Notes: generated by a model from the letters alone, not told the origin. A stretch of 64,000 bases of DNA from Bacteroidota bacterium (GCA_025362395.1 JANYGK010000064.1:1-64000), one strand, 5' to 3'; positions 1 through 9,700 are shown, counted from the stretch's first letter. Translations and numbers: made by a program.

Positions 1-633
1 AGCGGTGATTTTTATTGGGCCGCGCCGGTTGATGGCGGCTTTATGTACATTACGGCAGACTGTACAGGACATGGCGTTCCCGGCGCCTTTATGAGCCTGC
101 TCAATATTAGTTTATTGAGCCGTGTTATTAATGAGAACAAAGTAACAAGGCCTGACCTGATTTTAAATACACTGAGAACGGAAATTGACAAAGCCTTAAA
201 TTCGGAAGACGGCATAGAAGAAAGTAAGGACGGGATGGATGCCGTATTATGTAAATTGGACCTCACTAATATGCAGCTTGAATATGCAGCGGCAAATAAT
301 TCTTTTTATATCATTCGCGATAATGCGCTTATAATTTGCAGGGCCGATAAAATGCCGGTTGGTAAAGGACACGACGATAGTATTTCTTTTACTTACAACC
401 GGGTTGCTTTACAAAAAGGCGATCTTATATATACCTTAACTGATGGTTACGCAGATCAATTCGGCGGAATAAAAGGAAAAAAATTCAGATACAAACAGCT
501 TGAGGAAATGCTGTTATCCGTGCATCATTTGCCGATGAAAGAGCAGTTAAAATTGCTAAACAAAACGTTTATTGACTGGAGAGGGCGATTAGAGCAGGTA
601 GACGACGTATTAATAATTGGCATTAGGGTTTAA
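1..633 (+). CDS. SpoIIE/PP2C-type serine phosphatase domain protein (5' end cut by window)
   Basis: This is the C-terminal catalytic domain of a PP2C-like phosphatase of the SpoIIE/RsbU group. Such proteins dephosphorylate anti-sigma antagonists or similar partners and usually carry N-terminal sensor domains. The frame is open from base 1 and opens with SGDFYW. The other signature blocks follow: TADCTGHGVPGAFM, then YTLTDGYADQFGG, and VDDVLIIG near the end. The metal-binding aspartates of the family (in SGDFYW, TADCTGHG, LTDG and VDD) are all visible, so the domain is probably active. The ATG at 43 lies inside the conserved core, so it is not the start; the sensor part lies outside the window. 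The family call is strong, the target unknown. Confidence 0.9.
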   Translation, partial: SGDFYWAAPVDGGFMYITADCTGHGVPGAFMSLLNISLLSRVINENKVTRPDLILNTLRTEIDKALNSEDGIEESKDGMDAVLCKLDLTNMQLEYAAANNSFYIIRDNALIICRADKMPVGKGHDDSISFTYNRVALQKGDLIYTLTDGYADQFGGIKGKKFRYKQLEEMLLSVHHLPMKEQLKLLNKTFIDWRGRLEQVDDVLIIGIRV

Positions 634-692
634 ATTTCAGGCCTTAGACAGTTTTTAAGCTCAAAAAAACGCTGTATTTGCTCATAAAAAAG

Positions 693-700
693 TATCTTTG
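693..700 (+). promoter_or_regulatory. Bacteroidota minus-7 box (TATCTTTG) directly before cdaA
   Basis: TATCTTTG matches the Bacteroidota minus-7 consensus TAnnTTTG exactly. It ends five bases before the GTG start of cdaA, so transcription would begin at or next to the start codon. No clear minus-33 TTTG at the ideal 19-base spacing was found. Confidence 0.6.
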
Positions 701-705
701 CCGCC

Positions 706-1509
706 GTGTTATTTCAGTTTTACATACTCTTCCTTACATTCGGTATTATCGACGCCATAGATATTTTTTTGGTGGCTGTAATGCTTTACCAATTATATAA
801 AATGGTAAGAGGAACTGCTGCCGTAAATATTTTTATCGGCCTGGCTTCCATTTATATTTTTTGGATCATTGTAAGGGCATTCGAGTTTGATATGCTTAGT
901 TCAATACTGGGTAAGTTTATTAATGTTGGTGTAATTGCCATTATGGTAGTGTTTCAACAGGAAATAAGAAAATTTTTATTGTACATCGGCTCTAATGATT
1001 TTCTTAAAAATAATAACTGGAAAAATGTATTCAGCTTTGCAAAGCGGGTAAGCTCCGGGTCGGACTTTGCTTTGGACGTAGATGCTATTGTGAACGCCTG
1101 TTTTAATATGAGCGAAACAAAAACAGGAGCGCTCATTATTATTTCCCGCAAATCTGATCTTAAATTTTATGTAAACACCGGCGAGCCGGTTGATTCGGCT
1201 TTGACAGATAAAATGTTGGAAAATATTTTTTATAAAAACAGCCCTATGCACGATGGCGCCGTTATTATAAAAGATAACCGCATTATTGCAGCGCGTTGCG
1301 TGTTACCGGTAACCGAAAAAGAAAATTTTCCTTCACATTTCGGAATGCGCCACCGTGCAGCCGTTGGCATTACAGAAACAACCGATGCAATGGCTATAAC
1401 CGTTTCAGAGCAAACAGGAACGGTATCCCTAACCGAAAAAGGCGAAATTAATTCTAACCTAAATAAAGATAAGTTGAGATACCTGATAGAAAGAAACACG
1501 AAAAGCTAG
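706..1509 (+). CDS. cdaA: diadenylate cyclase CdaA (c-di-AMP synthase)
   Basis: Makes the second messenger c-di-AMP from two ATP at the inner membrane. The 267-residue protein has about three N-terminal membrane helices (roughly residues 13-30, 38-58, 71-85) followed by a DAC domain. The catalytic DGA motif is at residues 183-185 (MHDGAVII) and the RHR motif at 215-217 (GMRHRAA). Length and order match the CdaA/DacA family. The start is GTG at 706: the membrane-anchor sequence aligns from the first residues, and the only in-frame ATG options would remove the first helix. No CdaR-like regulator or glmM is next to it, unlike the Firmicutes locus. The minus-7 box next to the start suggests a leaderless or nearly leaderless mRNA. 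Confidence 0.93.
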   Translation: MLFQFYILFLTFGIIDAIDIFLVAVMLYQLYKMVRGTAAVNIFIGLASIYIFWIIVRAFEFDMLSSILGKFINVGVIAIMVVFQQEIRKFLLYIGSNDFLKNNNWKNVFSFAKRVSSGSDFALDVDAIVNACFNMSETKTGALIIISRKSDLKFYVNTGEPVDSALTDKMLENIFYKNSPMHDGAVIIKDNRIIAARCVLPVTEKENFPSHFGMRHRAAVGITETTDAMAITVSEQTGTVSLTEKGEINSNLNKDKLRYLIERNTKS

Positions 1510-1634
1510 GAAATGTATAAGATAAAAAAGATGAAAGACAAGATTAAGGATTTGTTGAGCTTGCTCTTTCATATTTAAACTATTAACAATTATAAAAATA
1601 AACACACACTCTCTTCGGCCTTTGCAATAAAACT

Positions 1635-1710
1635 CTCTGTGCCTCTGTGGTGAAATAAAAATAAACAATAACCCCAGAACTCTATGTTTCTATGTGGTTA
1701 AAAATAAACA
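1635..1710 (+). repeat. two direct copies of a short intergenic repeat (CTnTGTnnCTnTGTGGT family)
   Basis: In the 212-base gap between cdaA and the ABC-F gene, bases 1635-1667 and 1682-1710 are similar. Both contain CTnTGTnnCTnTGTGGT followed by an A-rich tail with AAAAATAAAC. Related words recur near 22358 (reverse orientation) and 39326, which suggests a dispersed family. Function unknown. Confidence 0.55.
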
Positions 1711-1721
1711 AAAAACACTAA

Positions 1722-3641
1722 ATGAACCTTCTTTCAGTAAATCAATTAAGCAAAAGTTTTGGAGATAAAGTCCTTTTTCAAAATATTAATTTCGGAATTA
1801 ACTATGGCGATAAAGTAGCGCTTATCGCAAAGAACGGTTCCGGCAAATCCACGCTGTTTAAAATTTTACAGGGTATCGAAATTCCCGATAGCGGTGATAT
1901 TGCTTTCCGCAAGGAATTACGTATTTCTTTTTTAAGCCAAGAGCCTGAGTTAAATGAGGATCATACCATCGAACAAGCTATTTATTCGGGCGACAGTGAA
2001 ATGGTAAAAACAGCTATTGATTATACGCATTTAGTAGAATCGCACTACGCCAATCCTACAGACAAAACGGAAAATCAGCTCGATGTTTTAACCAATAAGA
2101 TGAACGACCTTGAAGCATGGAATGTAGAAACACAAATTATGCTGGTATGCGCTAACTTAGGGTTAAATGACTTAACGCAAAAAGTAAGCACGTTAAGCGG
2201 CGGACAAAAAAAACGGTTGGCTTTGGCACAGGTTATTTTAAATGAGCCTGATCTTTTAATCATGGATGAGCCGACTAACCATTTGGATGTTACCGTTATT
2301 GAATGGCTCGAAGAATATTTACGCAGTTATAAAAAAAGTATTTTATTAGTAACGCATGACCGTTATTTTTTAGATGAAGTATGTGACAGGATCATTGAAA
2401 TTGACGACCATGCCTTATTTGAATACAGGGGCAAATTTGATTATTATATGGAGAAGAAGGCGGAACGGATGATGATGCAGGCTTCAGAACTGGATAAGGC
2501 AAAAAATTTATATAAGCGTGAGTTGGAATGGGTACGTAAACAACCCCGTGCACGTACCACTAAATCAAAATCGCGGGTAGATGCATTTTATGATGTAGAG
2601 GCAAAGGCAAGAAAAAAGAGCGTTGAGAAAAAAATTGAATTAAGCGTAAAAGTTGAACGCATTGGCAGTAAAATTATTGAAGTACATAATTTAAAAAAAG
2701 CATTCGGTGATAAAAAAATATTAGAGCCATTTACCTATACCTTTATTAAAGGAGAAAAAATAGGTATTGTAGGCCCTAACGGAATTGGTAAAAGCACATT
2801 TATAAATATGCTTCAGGGTATTGAACCGCCCGATACCGGAACTGTAACAGTAGGCGATACCATTGTATTCGGATACTATTCTCAAAAAGGAATTCAGGTA
2901 GCGGACGATAAACGTGTTATTGAAGTGGTGAAAGACATTGCAGAATTTATTCCTTTAGCAAACGGAACCTCTTTAAGCGCATCGGCTTTATTGACCCGTT
3001 TTAATTTTGCGCCCGAAGTTCAGTATGGCCATGTCAGCAAATTAAGCGGGGGAGAAAAACGCCGCTTGTATCTACTGACGGTATTGGTCAAAAATCCTAA
3101 TTTTTTAATTCTTGATGAGCCTACAAACGATTTGGATATTATTACATTACAAACACTTGAAGAATTTTTATTGGATTTTCAGGGTTGTGTATTAATTGTA
3201 TCGCATGACCGTTATTTCCTCGATAGATTGGTAGACCACGTGTTTGCCTTTGAAGGAGAAGGAGTAGTAAAAGATTTTCCCGGTAACTATAGTGAATACC
3301 GCCAATGGAAATACGATACCGAAGATGAGGCGGAAGAATTAGCGAAAGAACAAAAAGCATTAGAAGGAAAAGAGCAGAAGGCCGTTGCACCGGAGCTTAT
3401 TAAACAATCGGTGGAAACGCTTACCGCTGAGAAAAAAAAATTATCTTTTAAAGAACAAAAGGAATTGGAAACTTTGGAGAATGACTTAGCGCAACTTGAA
3501 AAACGTAAAACTGAAATAGAAGGTTTATTGGCCGGTGCATTAACAGATACAATCGAAATTCAAAACATATCCTCAGAGTTTAATAACGTGTCTGCTTCTA
3601 TTGATGAGAAAACAATGCGTTGGCTTGAATTACAGGATTAA
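1722..3641 (+). CDS. uup: ABC-F family ATPase, Uup-like
   Basis: Soluble duplicated ABC ATPase of the ABC-F group, which acts on the ribosome and not in transport. Of 639 residues, the first ATPase has Walker A at 36-44, LSGGQ at 158-162 and DEPTNHLD at 182-189. The second has Walker A at 351-359 (GPNGIGKST), LSGGE and DEPTNDLD. There are no membrane segments. The linker after the first ATPase contains KQPRARTTKSKSR, typical of Uup-type members, and the last 80 residues form a charged coiled coil like the Uup C-terminal domain. In E. coli, Uup is linked to ribosome work and to suppression of transposon precise excision; the role here is inferred. It stands alone in its transcription unit. Confidence 0.85.
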   Translation: MNLLSVNQLSKSFGDKVLFQNINFGINYGDKVALIAKNGSGKSTLFKILQGIEIPDSGDIAFRKELRISFLSQEPELNEDHTIEQAIYSGDSEMVKTAIDYTHLVESHYANPTDKTENQLDVLTNKMNDLEAWNVETQIMLVCANLGLNDLTQKVSTLSGGQKKRLALAQVILNEPDLLIMDEPTNHLDVTVIEWLEEYLRSYKKSILLVTHDRYFLDEVCDRIIEIDDHALFEYRGKFDYYMEKKAERMMMQASELDKAKNLYKRELEWVRKQPRARTTKSKSRVDAFYDVEAKARKKSVEKKIELSVKVERIGSKIIEVHNLKKAFGDKKILEPFTYTFIKGEKIGIVGPNGIGKSTFINMLQGIEPPDTGTVTVGDTIVFGYYSQKGIQVADDKRVIEVVKDIAEFIPLANGTSLSASALLTRFNFAPEVQYGHVSKLSGGEKRRLYLLTVLVKNPNFLILDEPTNDLDIITLQTLEEFLLDFQGCVLIVSHDRYFLDRLVDHVFAFEGEGVVKDFPGNYSEYRQWKYDTEDEAEELAKEQKALEGKEQKAVAPELIKQSVETLTAEKKKLSFKEQKELETLENDLAQLEKRKTEIEGLLAGALTDTIEIQNISSEFNNVSASIDEKTMRWLELQD

Positions 3642-3720
3642 TATTTGGTATATATCATAAACATCTTCAGAATTTTCACTAAAGATATTCATGTTACAAA
3701 AAGAAGTAATGAATAAAATA

Positions 3721-3897
3721 TTAGTTTCCTGTTTGATTAGGCCCTGCAGTATCACCCATTGCCGGTTTTTTACTCATAGAGTCGTCTTTTTGAAGAAAAG
3801 CAGGCCTTCGGGCTCTGTCGGCTTCATTGCTGCTGCATGAGGCAAGGCCTAAGCTCAATATAAAAGACGCTGCAAGAATGGTCATTTTTAGTTTCAT
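3721..3897 (-). CDS. small lipoprotein, 58 aa
   Basis: A short reading frame of 58 residues in what looks like an empty gap. It begins MKLKMTILAASFILSLGLAS and then has the lipobox cysteine at residue 21 (LASC). The mature part is tiny, polar and ends GPNQTGN. The signal peptide with a good lipobox is the main support. It resembles in style the other small lipoproteins of this window (9.4, 9.8 and 51.5 kb) but does not share their CGPSAE motif clearly. Function unknown. Confidence 0.65.
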   Translation of the reverse strand: MKLKMTILAASFILSLGLASCSSNEADRARRPAFLQKDDSMSKKPAMGDTAGPNQTGN

Positions 3898-4040
3898 AAT
3901 AATAGTTTTAATAGTAAGTTTTTATAGTTGATTCAAGTCGTATGCCGGTATGCATGGGTATTTGCTAAAAGCATTACGTTTAGCATGGCATGAATTTTTA
4001 TACTATATTGTAATAAGTTGTTTAAATTAACCTTAATATC

Positions 4041-4337
4041 ATGTCAAAATTTTCAGAAATAATAAATGCGGATAAACCTGTATTAGTGGATTTTTTTGCG
4101 GAATGGTGCGGTCCATGCAAAACAATGGCCCCTATTTTACACGATGTTAAAAGCAAGGTCGGTGATAAGATAAGCATTATTAAAATTGATATTGATAAAA
4201 ACCCTCAGGCTGCAAATGCATATAAGATCAGCGGAGTACCGACACTTATTTTATTTAAACAAGGGAAAATAGTGTGGAAACAATCGGGCGTTGTGCCGGC
4301 ACATGAGCTTACTAAAATTATAGATCAATACGGTTGA
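4041..4337 (+). CDS. trxA: thioredoxin
   Basis: Cytoplasmic disulfide reductase of 98 residues with the active site WCGPC at residues 22-26 and the cis-proline region SGVPTLILF. There is no signal peptide. The length is slightly short of the usual 105-110, with the N-terminal strand trimmed. It is flanked by a minus-strand lipoprotein gene and a hydrolase gene and appears monocistronic. Whether it is the main thioredoxin or a paralogue cannot be decided here. Confidence 0.92.
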   Translation: MSKFSEIINADKPVLVDFFAEWCGPCKTMAPILHDVKSKVGDKISIIKIDIDKNPQAANAYKISGVPTLILFKQGKIVWKQSGVVPAHELTKIIDQYG

Positions 4338-4435
4338 TCACATTAGATTAGTTGTAAAAAAATAATACGTTTTCAGGTAAATATATGTTAGATTGATTAT
4401 GCAATTAAATAATTCATATATATCTTTAATATCAA

Positions 4436-5275
4436 ATGAAACTTATTACCAATACACTTATTCCCGGCAGTAAAGACAAGCCAATTTTGCTGGATGTTTT
4501 TTATAAAGAAACACACGCACCAAAGCCTGTTGTTATTTTTGTTCATGGCTTTAAGGGTTTTAAAGACTGGGGACATTTTAATTTAATGGCTAAAACGTTT
4601 GCAGAGAGCGGGTTTGTATTTATAAAATTTAATTTTTCGTATAACGGTACTACTCCCGAGCATCCTGAGGAATTTGTAGACCTTGATGCTTTTGGTAATA
4701 ATAATTATACCATTGAGCTCGATGACCTTGAAAAAGTAATGGATTGGGCTTTGAGTGATTCTTCTATAAGTAAAGAAATAAATAAAGAAGAAGTGTATTT
4801 AATAGGACACAGTAGGGGTGGAGGAATCAGTGTGTTAAAAGCCGGAGAAGATACGCGCGTTAAAAAAATAGTAACATGGGCTTCGGTAAGTGATTTTGTT
4901 AACCGTAATAAAAAACGAACCGTTGAAACCTGGCACGAAATGGGAGTAGTGTTTACCCTAAACGAACGCACCAAACAACAAATGCCTTTGTATTTACAGT
5001 TTTATGAAAGCCTGCAGGCTAACAGGGAACGCTTAAATATTTTGAGAGCAGCGAGGCATATTACCGTTCCTTTTTTAATAGTTCACGGCACGAATGATGA
5101 AGCTGTTGATTTAAAAGACGCGGAAGAATTACATAAAGCCTGCAAACAATCCGAATTACTGATAGTAGGGGATACAGGTCATACGTTTGATGTGAAACAT
5201 CCGTTTGAGGGTTTGATTTTTCCGGAAAATGCTGCCTTTGTTATTTCAAAAACAATAGAGTTCTTAAAGGAGTAA
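4436..5275 (+). CDS. alpha/beta hydrolase (dienelactone-hydrolase-like)
   Basis: Cytoplasmic serine hydrolase of 279 residues. The oxyanion region is VHGFKGFKDWG, the nucleophile elbow is GHSRGGG with Ser126, and the acid and base are probably Asp221 (HGTNDEAV) and His249 (GDTGHTF). The complete triad argues for activity. There is no signal peptide or membrane helix. The cap region around 150-200 is helical. The substrate is unknown; the closest general description is an acyl-peptidase or carboxylesterase-like enzyme. A dispersed repeat follows the gene. Confidence 0.85.
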   Translation: MKLITNTLIPGSKDKPILLDVFYKETHAPKPVVIFVHGFKGFKDWGHFNLMAKTFAESGFVFIKFNFSYNGTTPEHPEEFVDLDAFGNNNYTIELDDLEKVMDWALSDSSISKEINKEEVYLIGHSRGGGISVLKAGEDTRVKKIVTWASVSDFVNRNKKRTVETWHEMGVVFTLNERTKQQMPLYLQFYESLQANRERLNILRAARHITVPFLIVHGTNDEAVDLKDAEELHKACKQSELLIVGDTGHTFDVKHPFEGLIFPENAAFVISKTIEFLKE

Positions 5276-5298
5276 AATTGAATCATTAGCAAAACGTT

Positions 5299-5349
5299 TG
5301 TCTCTTCGAGTTATTTTTGCCTGCCTTTTGCAAAAATAGTATCGAGAAG
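5299..5349 (+). repeat. dispersed repeat with hairpin, copy 1 of 3
   Basis: Framed by TGTCTCTTCGAG at the left and TATCGAGAAG at the right, with an internal 9-bp perfect hairpin (TATTTTTGC / GCAAAAATA). The same frame, in the opposite orientation, recurs at 57850-57893 and 63529-63570. It lies just after a gene end, as do the other two copies. Confidence 0.7.
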
Positions 5350-5446
5350 TTAAATGATTTTAAAGTTATAAATTGAATGATCTCGGGTTCACGTTTCTAT
5401 TTTATCTCCCAAAAAGTGTATCTTTATAAGTAGAAAACCCCTACAC

Positions 5447-7990
5447 ATGGAAATAACCCTATTATTTATCATCATCTTATTACTGGTGGTCTTTCATTCC
5501 ATTAAAAATTCAAAGATCAGGCATATACAGGATAAGCTCACGAAGATCGAAGACTATCTCAAAAAAGTTCAGTTGTATCAGTCGCAAAAAGCAGAAGAAC
5601 ATAAAAGCCCCTTGGTTGCTACCTCTGTACCTGTAAAGCCGGTGGCCGATAAAATAGTTCCTCCTCAAATTGTAACTCCTGTAATTCCCCCGGTTATACA
5701 TAACATTCCTCCTGTAGTTGAGCCTGAACCTGTAATACCGCCGGTTGTTATTATAGATGAAACATCTATAAATGAACCTAAGCCGGAACTAGTTTCAGAG
5801 AGCGGTTTAATTGCCGAATCATTAAGGAAACCTATACAGCCACGTGAGCCTCATATAAGTATGTACGATAAATTCAGGAAAAATAACCCGGATCTCGAAA
5901 AATTTATCGGTGAAAACATATTAAGTAAAGTGGCCATTACTATTTTAGTGATCGGTATTGCTTTTTTTGTTAAATATGCTATTGATAAAGAATGGATTAA
6001 TGAAATAGCACGTGTAGGCATCGGTATTTTGTGCGGGGGCATTGTACTGGGCTTTGCCCATCGCCTGCGTAAAAACTTTAAAGCATTCAGCTCTGTATTA
6101 GTAGCGGGCGGTATTGCTATCTTTTATTTTACTATTGGCATTGCCTTTCATCAGTATCATTTATTCGGGCAAACCCCGGCCTTTGTTTTAATGATGGTCA
6201 TTACAAGCTTCAGTGTTTTTATTTCAGTAATGTATGACAGGCAGGAGCTGGCCGTATTGTCGCTTATAGGCGGGTTTGCTGCACCGTTTATGGTTAGCAC
6301 GGGCCAAGGAAATTATCAGGTACTTTTCATCTATGTTCTTATTTTAGATATGGGTATGTTAGTGTTAGCCTATTTAAGAAAATGGAATTTATTAAATATT
6401 CTTGCGTATGCCTTTACCATGATTCTTTATTTTGGATGGCTGCAAAGTAAGGTCATAGGCCAAACGAATGCTCCTTATAAAGGTGCTATGATCTTTGCTT
6501 CTATTTTTTATGTAGTGTTTATAGTAATGAGCTTAATTAACAATATAAAAGAAAAACGAAAATTCGGAGCCCTTGATTTGTCAATTTTAATAAGCAATAC
6601 CTTTTTATTTTATGGCGCGGGCATGCAGATTTTAAACAACTACCACCACGAATTACAGGGCTTATTCAGCTTAATGATGGCAGCCTTTAATTTAGGTTGC
6701 TCATGGCTGCTGTATAAAAAATTTAAGGCTGATCAAAAACTGGTATACCTTATGATAGGATTAACGCTGACATTTGTAACGCTCGTAGCGCCTGTTCAGC
6801 TTCATGGCAATTACATTACTATCTTCTGGGCACTGGAAAGCGTTTTACTGATGTGGTTAGCGCAGCGGTCAAACATTGTAATGTATCGTTTCGCGTCTAT
6901 GCTTATAGCCCTGCTTATGAGTTTTAGTTTATTTATAGATTGGGCTCAGGTTTATACAATATACCGCGAGTTGCCTGCTGCTGTTATTTTAAATAAAGGG
7001 TTTATTACAGGCATGGTTTGCGCATTGGCACTCCTCGGCACTTCCTTATTACTCAAAAAAGAAAAAGAGAAGGTAACGTGGGCGGGTATTGTATTTAATC
7101 CTATGGCTTACGGTAAATTTTTAATAGGGGCTTTCTTTGTATTCCTTTATTTTACGGGTTTATTTGAATTGATCTATCAACTTGAAAGAGTAGTTTACTA
7201 TGGAGTATCTGTAAGCATTGTAATAGGTGCGTACCACTTCCTGTATTTTGTATTACTTAATGCAGTCGCAGCTAAACGCACCGAAAAAAATATTCAGTCA
7301 ACACTGTATGTTTTTAATTTTATTAACGCCGTGCTATATGTCATAATATTTGCAGTGTTGCCTTACGTCGATTTTAAAGAAAATATAATGTTTCCGGAAA
7401 GAGGCTACATAGGCTTTATTGCGCACTATGTGTCTTTGATCTGCTTTGTAATGTTCTTGTTTTTTATGAAGCGGATACTATCCCTTCCTGCTTTTTCTGA
7501 ACAAAATGTTAGAACGCGCACGCTTAATACAGTGCTTGTGTCGGTAGGTATTGTATATGTGTGCAGCCTTGAGCTCATCCTGCATGTATCACAACTGGTT
7601 GTGGTGCCCGTTAAAACATCTTCAGATGATGACCTGTGGGCTAAAACAACGGAGCTGTTTACAACAGAATCACATATTATAAAAATAGGTTTCCCGATTC
7701 TTTGGGGCTTGTTGGCATTTGCCTTTTTGTTTATAGGAATGAAAAAGCAAAACAAAACATTACGTATCGTATCCTTAATTCTTATCGGAGCAATTTTGCT
7801 TAAATTATTTACGTTTGATATTAAAGATGCTTCAGAAGCAGGGAAGATTATTGCTTTTATTATATTGGGCGTTGTATTGCTTATTATCTCATTTATGTAT
7901 CAAAAAATAAAAAAATTAATCATTGATGATAAAAATGAAAACGTAGTTGATTTACCCATAGATAATCAAAATGATAAACCAACACATTAA
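5447..7990 (+). CDS. DUF2339 polytopic membrane protein
   Basis: Large inner-membrane protein of 847 residues. It begins with one hydrophobic helix (1-17), then a charged coiled-coil stretch (about 20-50) and a long Pro/Val-rich linker (about 58-125). From about residue 160 there are some two dozen closely packed membrane helices, ending with a short polar tail. This architecture is that of DUF2339 proteins. The next gene, 54 bases downstream, is a DUF3999-type protein, a known neighbour of DUF2339, so they probably work together in the envelope. No catalytic motif is evident and the function is unknown. Confidence 0.85.
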   Translation: MEITLLFIIILLLVVFHSIKNSKIRHIQDKLTKIEDYLKKVQLYQSQKAEEHKSPLVATSVPVKPVADKIVPPQIVTPVIPPVIHNIPPVVEPEPVIPPVVIIDETSINEPKPELVSESGLIAESLRKPIQPREPHISMYDKFRKNNPDLEKFIGENILSKVAITILVIGIAFFVKYAIDKEWINEIARVGIGILCGGIVLGFAHRLRKNFKAFSSVLVAGGIAIFYFTIGIAFHQYHLFGQTPAFVLMMVITSFSVFISVMYDRQELAVLSLIGGFAAPFMVSTGQGNYQVLFIYVLILDMGMLVLAYLRKWNLLNILAYAFTMILYFGWLQSKVIGQTNAPYKGAMIFASIFYVVFIVMSLINNIKEKRKFGALDLSILISNTFLFYGAGMQILNNYHHELQGLFSLMMAAFNLGCSWLLYKKFKADQKLVYLMIGLTLTFVTLVAPVQLHGNYITIFWALESVLLMWLAQRSNIVMYRFASMLIALLMSFSLFIDWAQVYTIYRELPAAVILNKGFITGMVCALALLGTSLLLKKEKEKVTWAGIVFNPMAYGKFLIGAFFVFLYFTGLFELIYQLERVVYYGVSVSIVIGAYHFLYFVLLNAVAAKRTEKNIQSTLYVFNFINAVLYVIIFAVLPYVDFKENIMFPERGYIGFIAHYVSLICFVMFLFFMKRILSLPAFSEQNVRTRTLNTVLVSVGIVYVCSLELILHVSQLVVVPVKTSSDDDLWAKTTELFTTESHIIKIGFPILWGLLAFAFLFIGMKKQNKTLRIVSLILIGAILLKLFTFDIKDASEAGKIIAFIILGVVLLIISFMYQKIKKLIIDDKNENVVDLPIDNQNDKPTH

Positions 7991-8044
7991 ATTTAAACCC
8001 TCCGCGTTTTCCGGTAAATCTGCGGGACAAAATTTTATAGAAGT

Positions 8045-9289
8045 ATGAAACCTCTTTTTTTAGTAATTGTTTTTTTGAGTTTGTACTCCGCACCTGCCTA
8101 TTCGCAGGCATTTACCCATGAAACATCTATTGATGGAGTTACTAAAGATTCTCTTTATAAAATCCCGCTCAATCCGCAGTACAAGCAATATATGAAAGAA
8201 GATTTTCATGATATGCGTATTTACGATAATAAGCAACATGAAGTACCTTACGTAGTATTAAGCGAGCCGCAGCTAAAATCAAAATCTGATTTTGTGGAAT
8301 ATGAAATTGTTTCTCAAAGTCATTTCAACAGCTATTCCGAAATTGTCATTCATAATCCTAATAAAGATAAGATCAGTAACATTGCCTTTAACATCAATAA
8401 TTCCGATGCTTATAAATATTGCTCCATTGAAGGCAGTAATGACATGAAGCAATGGTACAGCGTAAGCGAGCTTCAGGAATTAAGCGTATTGTATAACGAC
8501 GTGTATACCAATCAATATAAATGCATTTACTTTCCGTTAAACGATTACGCTTATTTCAGGTTATCGGTAGACGATTGGTATTCGCACCCTTTAAAAATTA
8601 ACTCGGCAGGTTACTTTAAAAACTCTGTCATTGCAGGGAAATTAAATGACGTGTTGTTCTCTAAAACTATTAAGGAAGATGTGAAAAACAAGAAAACAAA
8701 CATCCGTTTGTTATTTACCAATAATCAGCAGATAGATCGTTTAGACCTTAAGATTAAAGCACCCCGTTTATATAAACGGAATGCCGTTATTTACATTAAT
8801 AAAAAACAAAAGGTAAAAAATAGAACGGAAACGTATCGTGAAACTATTTTTGAATTTGAGTTAAACTCTCATAGAGCCTTGTATTTTGACCTACCGAATT
8901 TTAATGAGCAGGAATTATTCATTGAAATAGATAATAAGGATAATCCTCCTTTAGAAATTGGATCCATTAATTGCAAACAGCTGGCAAGCTACCTGGTGGC
9001 CGATTTTAAAGGGAATATTCGATATACTTTAAAATGCGGGGCCGATTCTTTAAAGCTGCCTGAATATGACCTCGTTAATTTTGTGTCTCAAATTCCGCAG
9101 CTCTTACCCGAAGCAACATTAGGTGTCGTAAAAAACACACCTACACCCGAAAAACAACCGTTGAATATAAAAGAAAAATCTTTTTTTGAAACACCCCAAT
9201 TTTTATGGTTGTGTTTAGGAATAGGATGTATTATTATCTTTTTCTTTTCACGCAGCTTATTAAAAGAAGTAGGCAAAAAAGAGGAATAG
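8045..9289 (+). CDS. DUF3999-type membrane-anchored exported protein
   Basis: A 414-residue protein with a cleavable signal peptide (hydrophobic 3-17, cleavage near SAPAYSQA). It has a long beta-rich periplasmic region and one C-terminal membrane helix (about 388-404) followed by a basic tail. It starts 54 bases after the DUF2339 gene in the same direction. The N-terminal mature part (YDNKQHEVPYVVL) and the neighbour fit DUF3999. The topology, periplasmic body with a C-terminal anchor, suggests that it is the soluble partner of the DUF2339 protein. The family name is inferred from context and general pattern; function is unknown. Confidence 0.72.
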   Translation: MKPLFLVIVFLSLYSAPAYSQAFTHETSIDGVTKDSLYKIPLNPQYKQYMKEDFHDMRIYDNKQHEVPYVVLSEPQLKSKSDFVEYEIVSQSHFNSYSEIVIHNPNKDKISNIAFNINNSDAYKYCSIEGSNDMKQWYSVSELQELSVLYNDVYTNQYKCIYFPLNDYAYFRLSVDDWYSHPLKINSAGYFKNSVIAGKLNDVLFSKTIKEDVKNKKTNIRLLFTNNQQIDRLDLKIKAPRLYKRNAVIYINKKQKVKNRTETYRETIFEFELNSHRALYFDLPNFNEQELFIEIDNKDNPPLEIGSINCKQLASYLVADFKGNIRYTLKCGADSLKLPEYDLVNFVSQIPQLLPEATLGVVKNTPTPEKQPLNIKEKSFFETPQFLWLCLGIGCIIIFFFSRSLLKEVGKKEE

Positions 9290-9357
9290 GTTATAGATAG
9301 AATACATTCATCAATTGTGATTTAGTTGAAAGTTGGGACTGTGCGACTACATACTCA

Positions 9358-9555
9358 TTACTTTGCTTTTTTACTTGTATCAGCAGCCGGCTGTATCTTT
9401 ACCTCATCCATAGCCTGGTCAATAGCTCTGCCTATCGAATCTGAAATACGGTTTGCATTTTCATGCATCTTTACCCTGTCTTCGGCCGCGGGCTTACACT
9501 TTGTAAAACAAACAACACATAAAGAAAAAAATAAAAGAAAAGAAGCTTTTTTCAT
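9358..9555 (-). CDS. small exported protein of the CGPSAE lipoprotein group
   Basis: 65 residues: hydrophobic signal MKKASFLLFFSLCVVCF, then a cysteine followed by KPAAEDRVKMHENANRISDS. This lines up with the mature start of the next gene upstream (CGPSAEEKAKMEEQAKRTADS) and with the protein at 51.3-51.7 kb. The expected lipid-attachment cysteine (residue 20) is preceded by lysine, which is unusual for a lipobox, so lipidation is uncertain. The mature part is a short amphipathic helix. Function unknown. Confidence 0.65.
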   Translation of the reverse strand: MKKASFLLFFSLCVVCFTKCKPAAEDRVKMHENANRISDSIGRAIDQAMDEVKIQPAADTSKKAK

Positions 9556-9646
9556 AGATTTAAATATTGATTAGGGCAAACGAAGATAGTAAATTTTTGT
9601 AAATAGCTTAATTGAAATAATCAACTGCAATTTTATATAAATGATA

Positions 9647-9678
9647 AAAGCCTACGTGTATTAATACACGTAGGCTTT
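9647..9678 (-). terminator. rho-independent terminator after the 82-aa lipoprotein gene
   Basis: A perfect 32-base palindrome (16-bp arms starting AAAGCCTACGTGTATT) lies 22 bases after the stop codon of the minus-strand lipoprotein gene and continues into T-rich sequence on that strand. Confidence 0.8.
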
Positions 9679-9700
9679 CCTAACTAACTAAACACAAATT

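Noticed and set aside
9326-9574. Plus-strand frame opposite the small lipoprotein gene
   Set aside because: The minus-strand frame has a signal peptide and a family match; the plus frame is its shadow.
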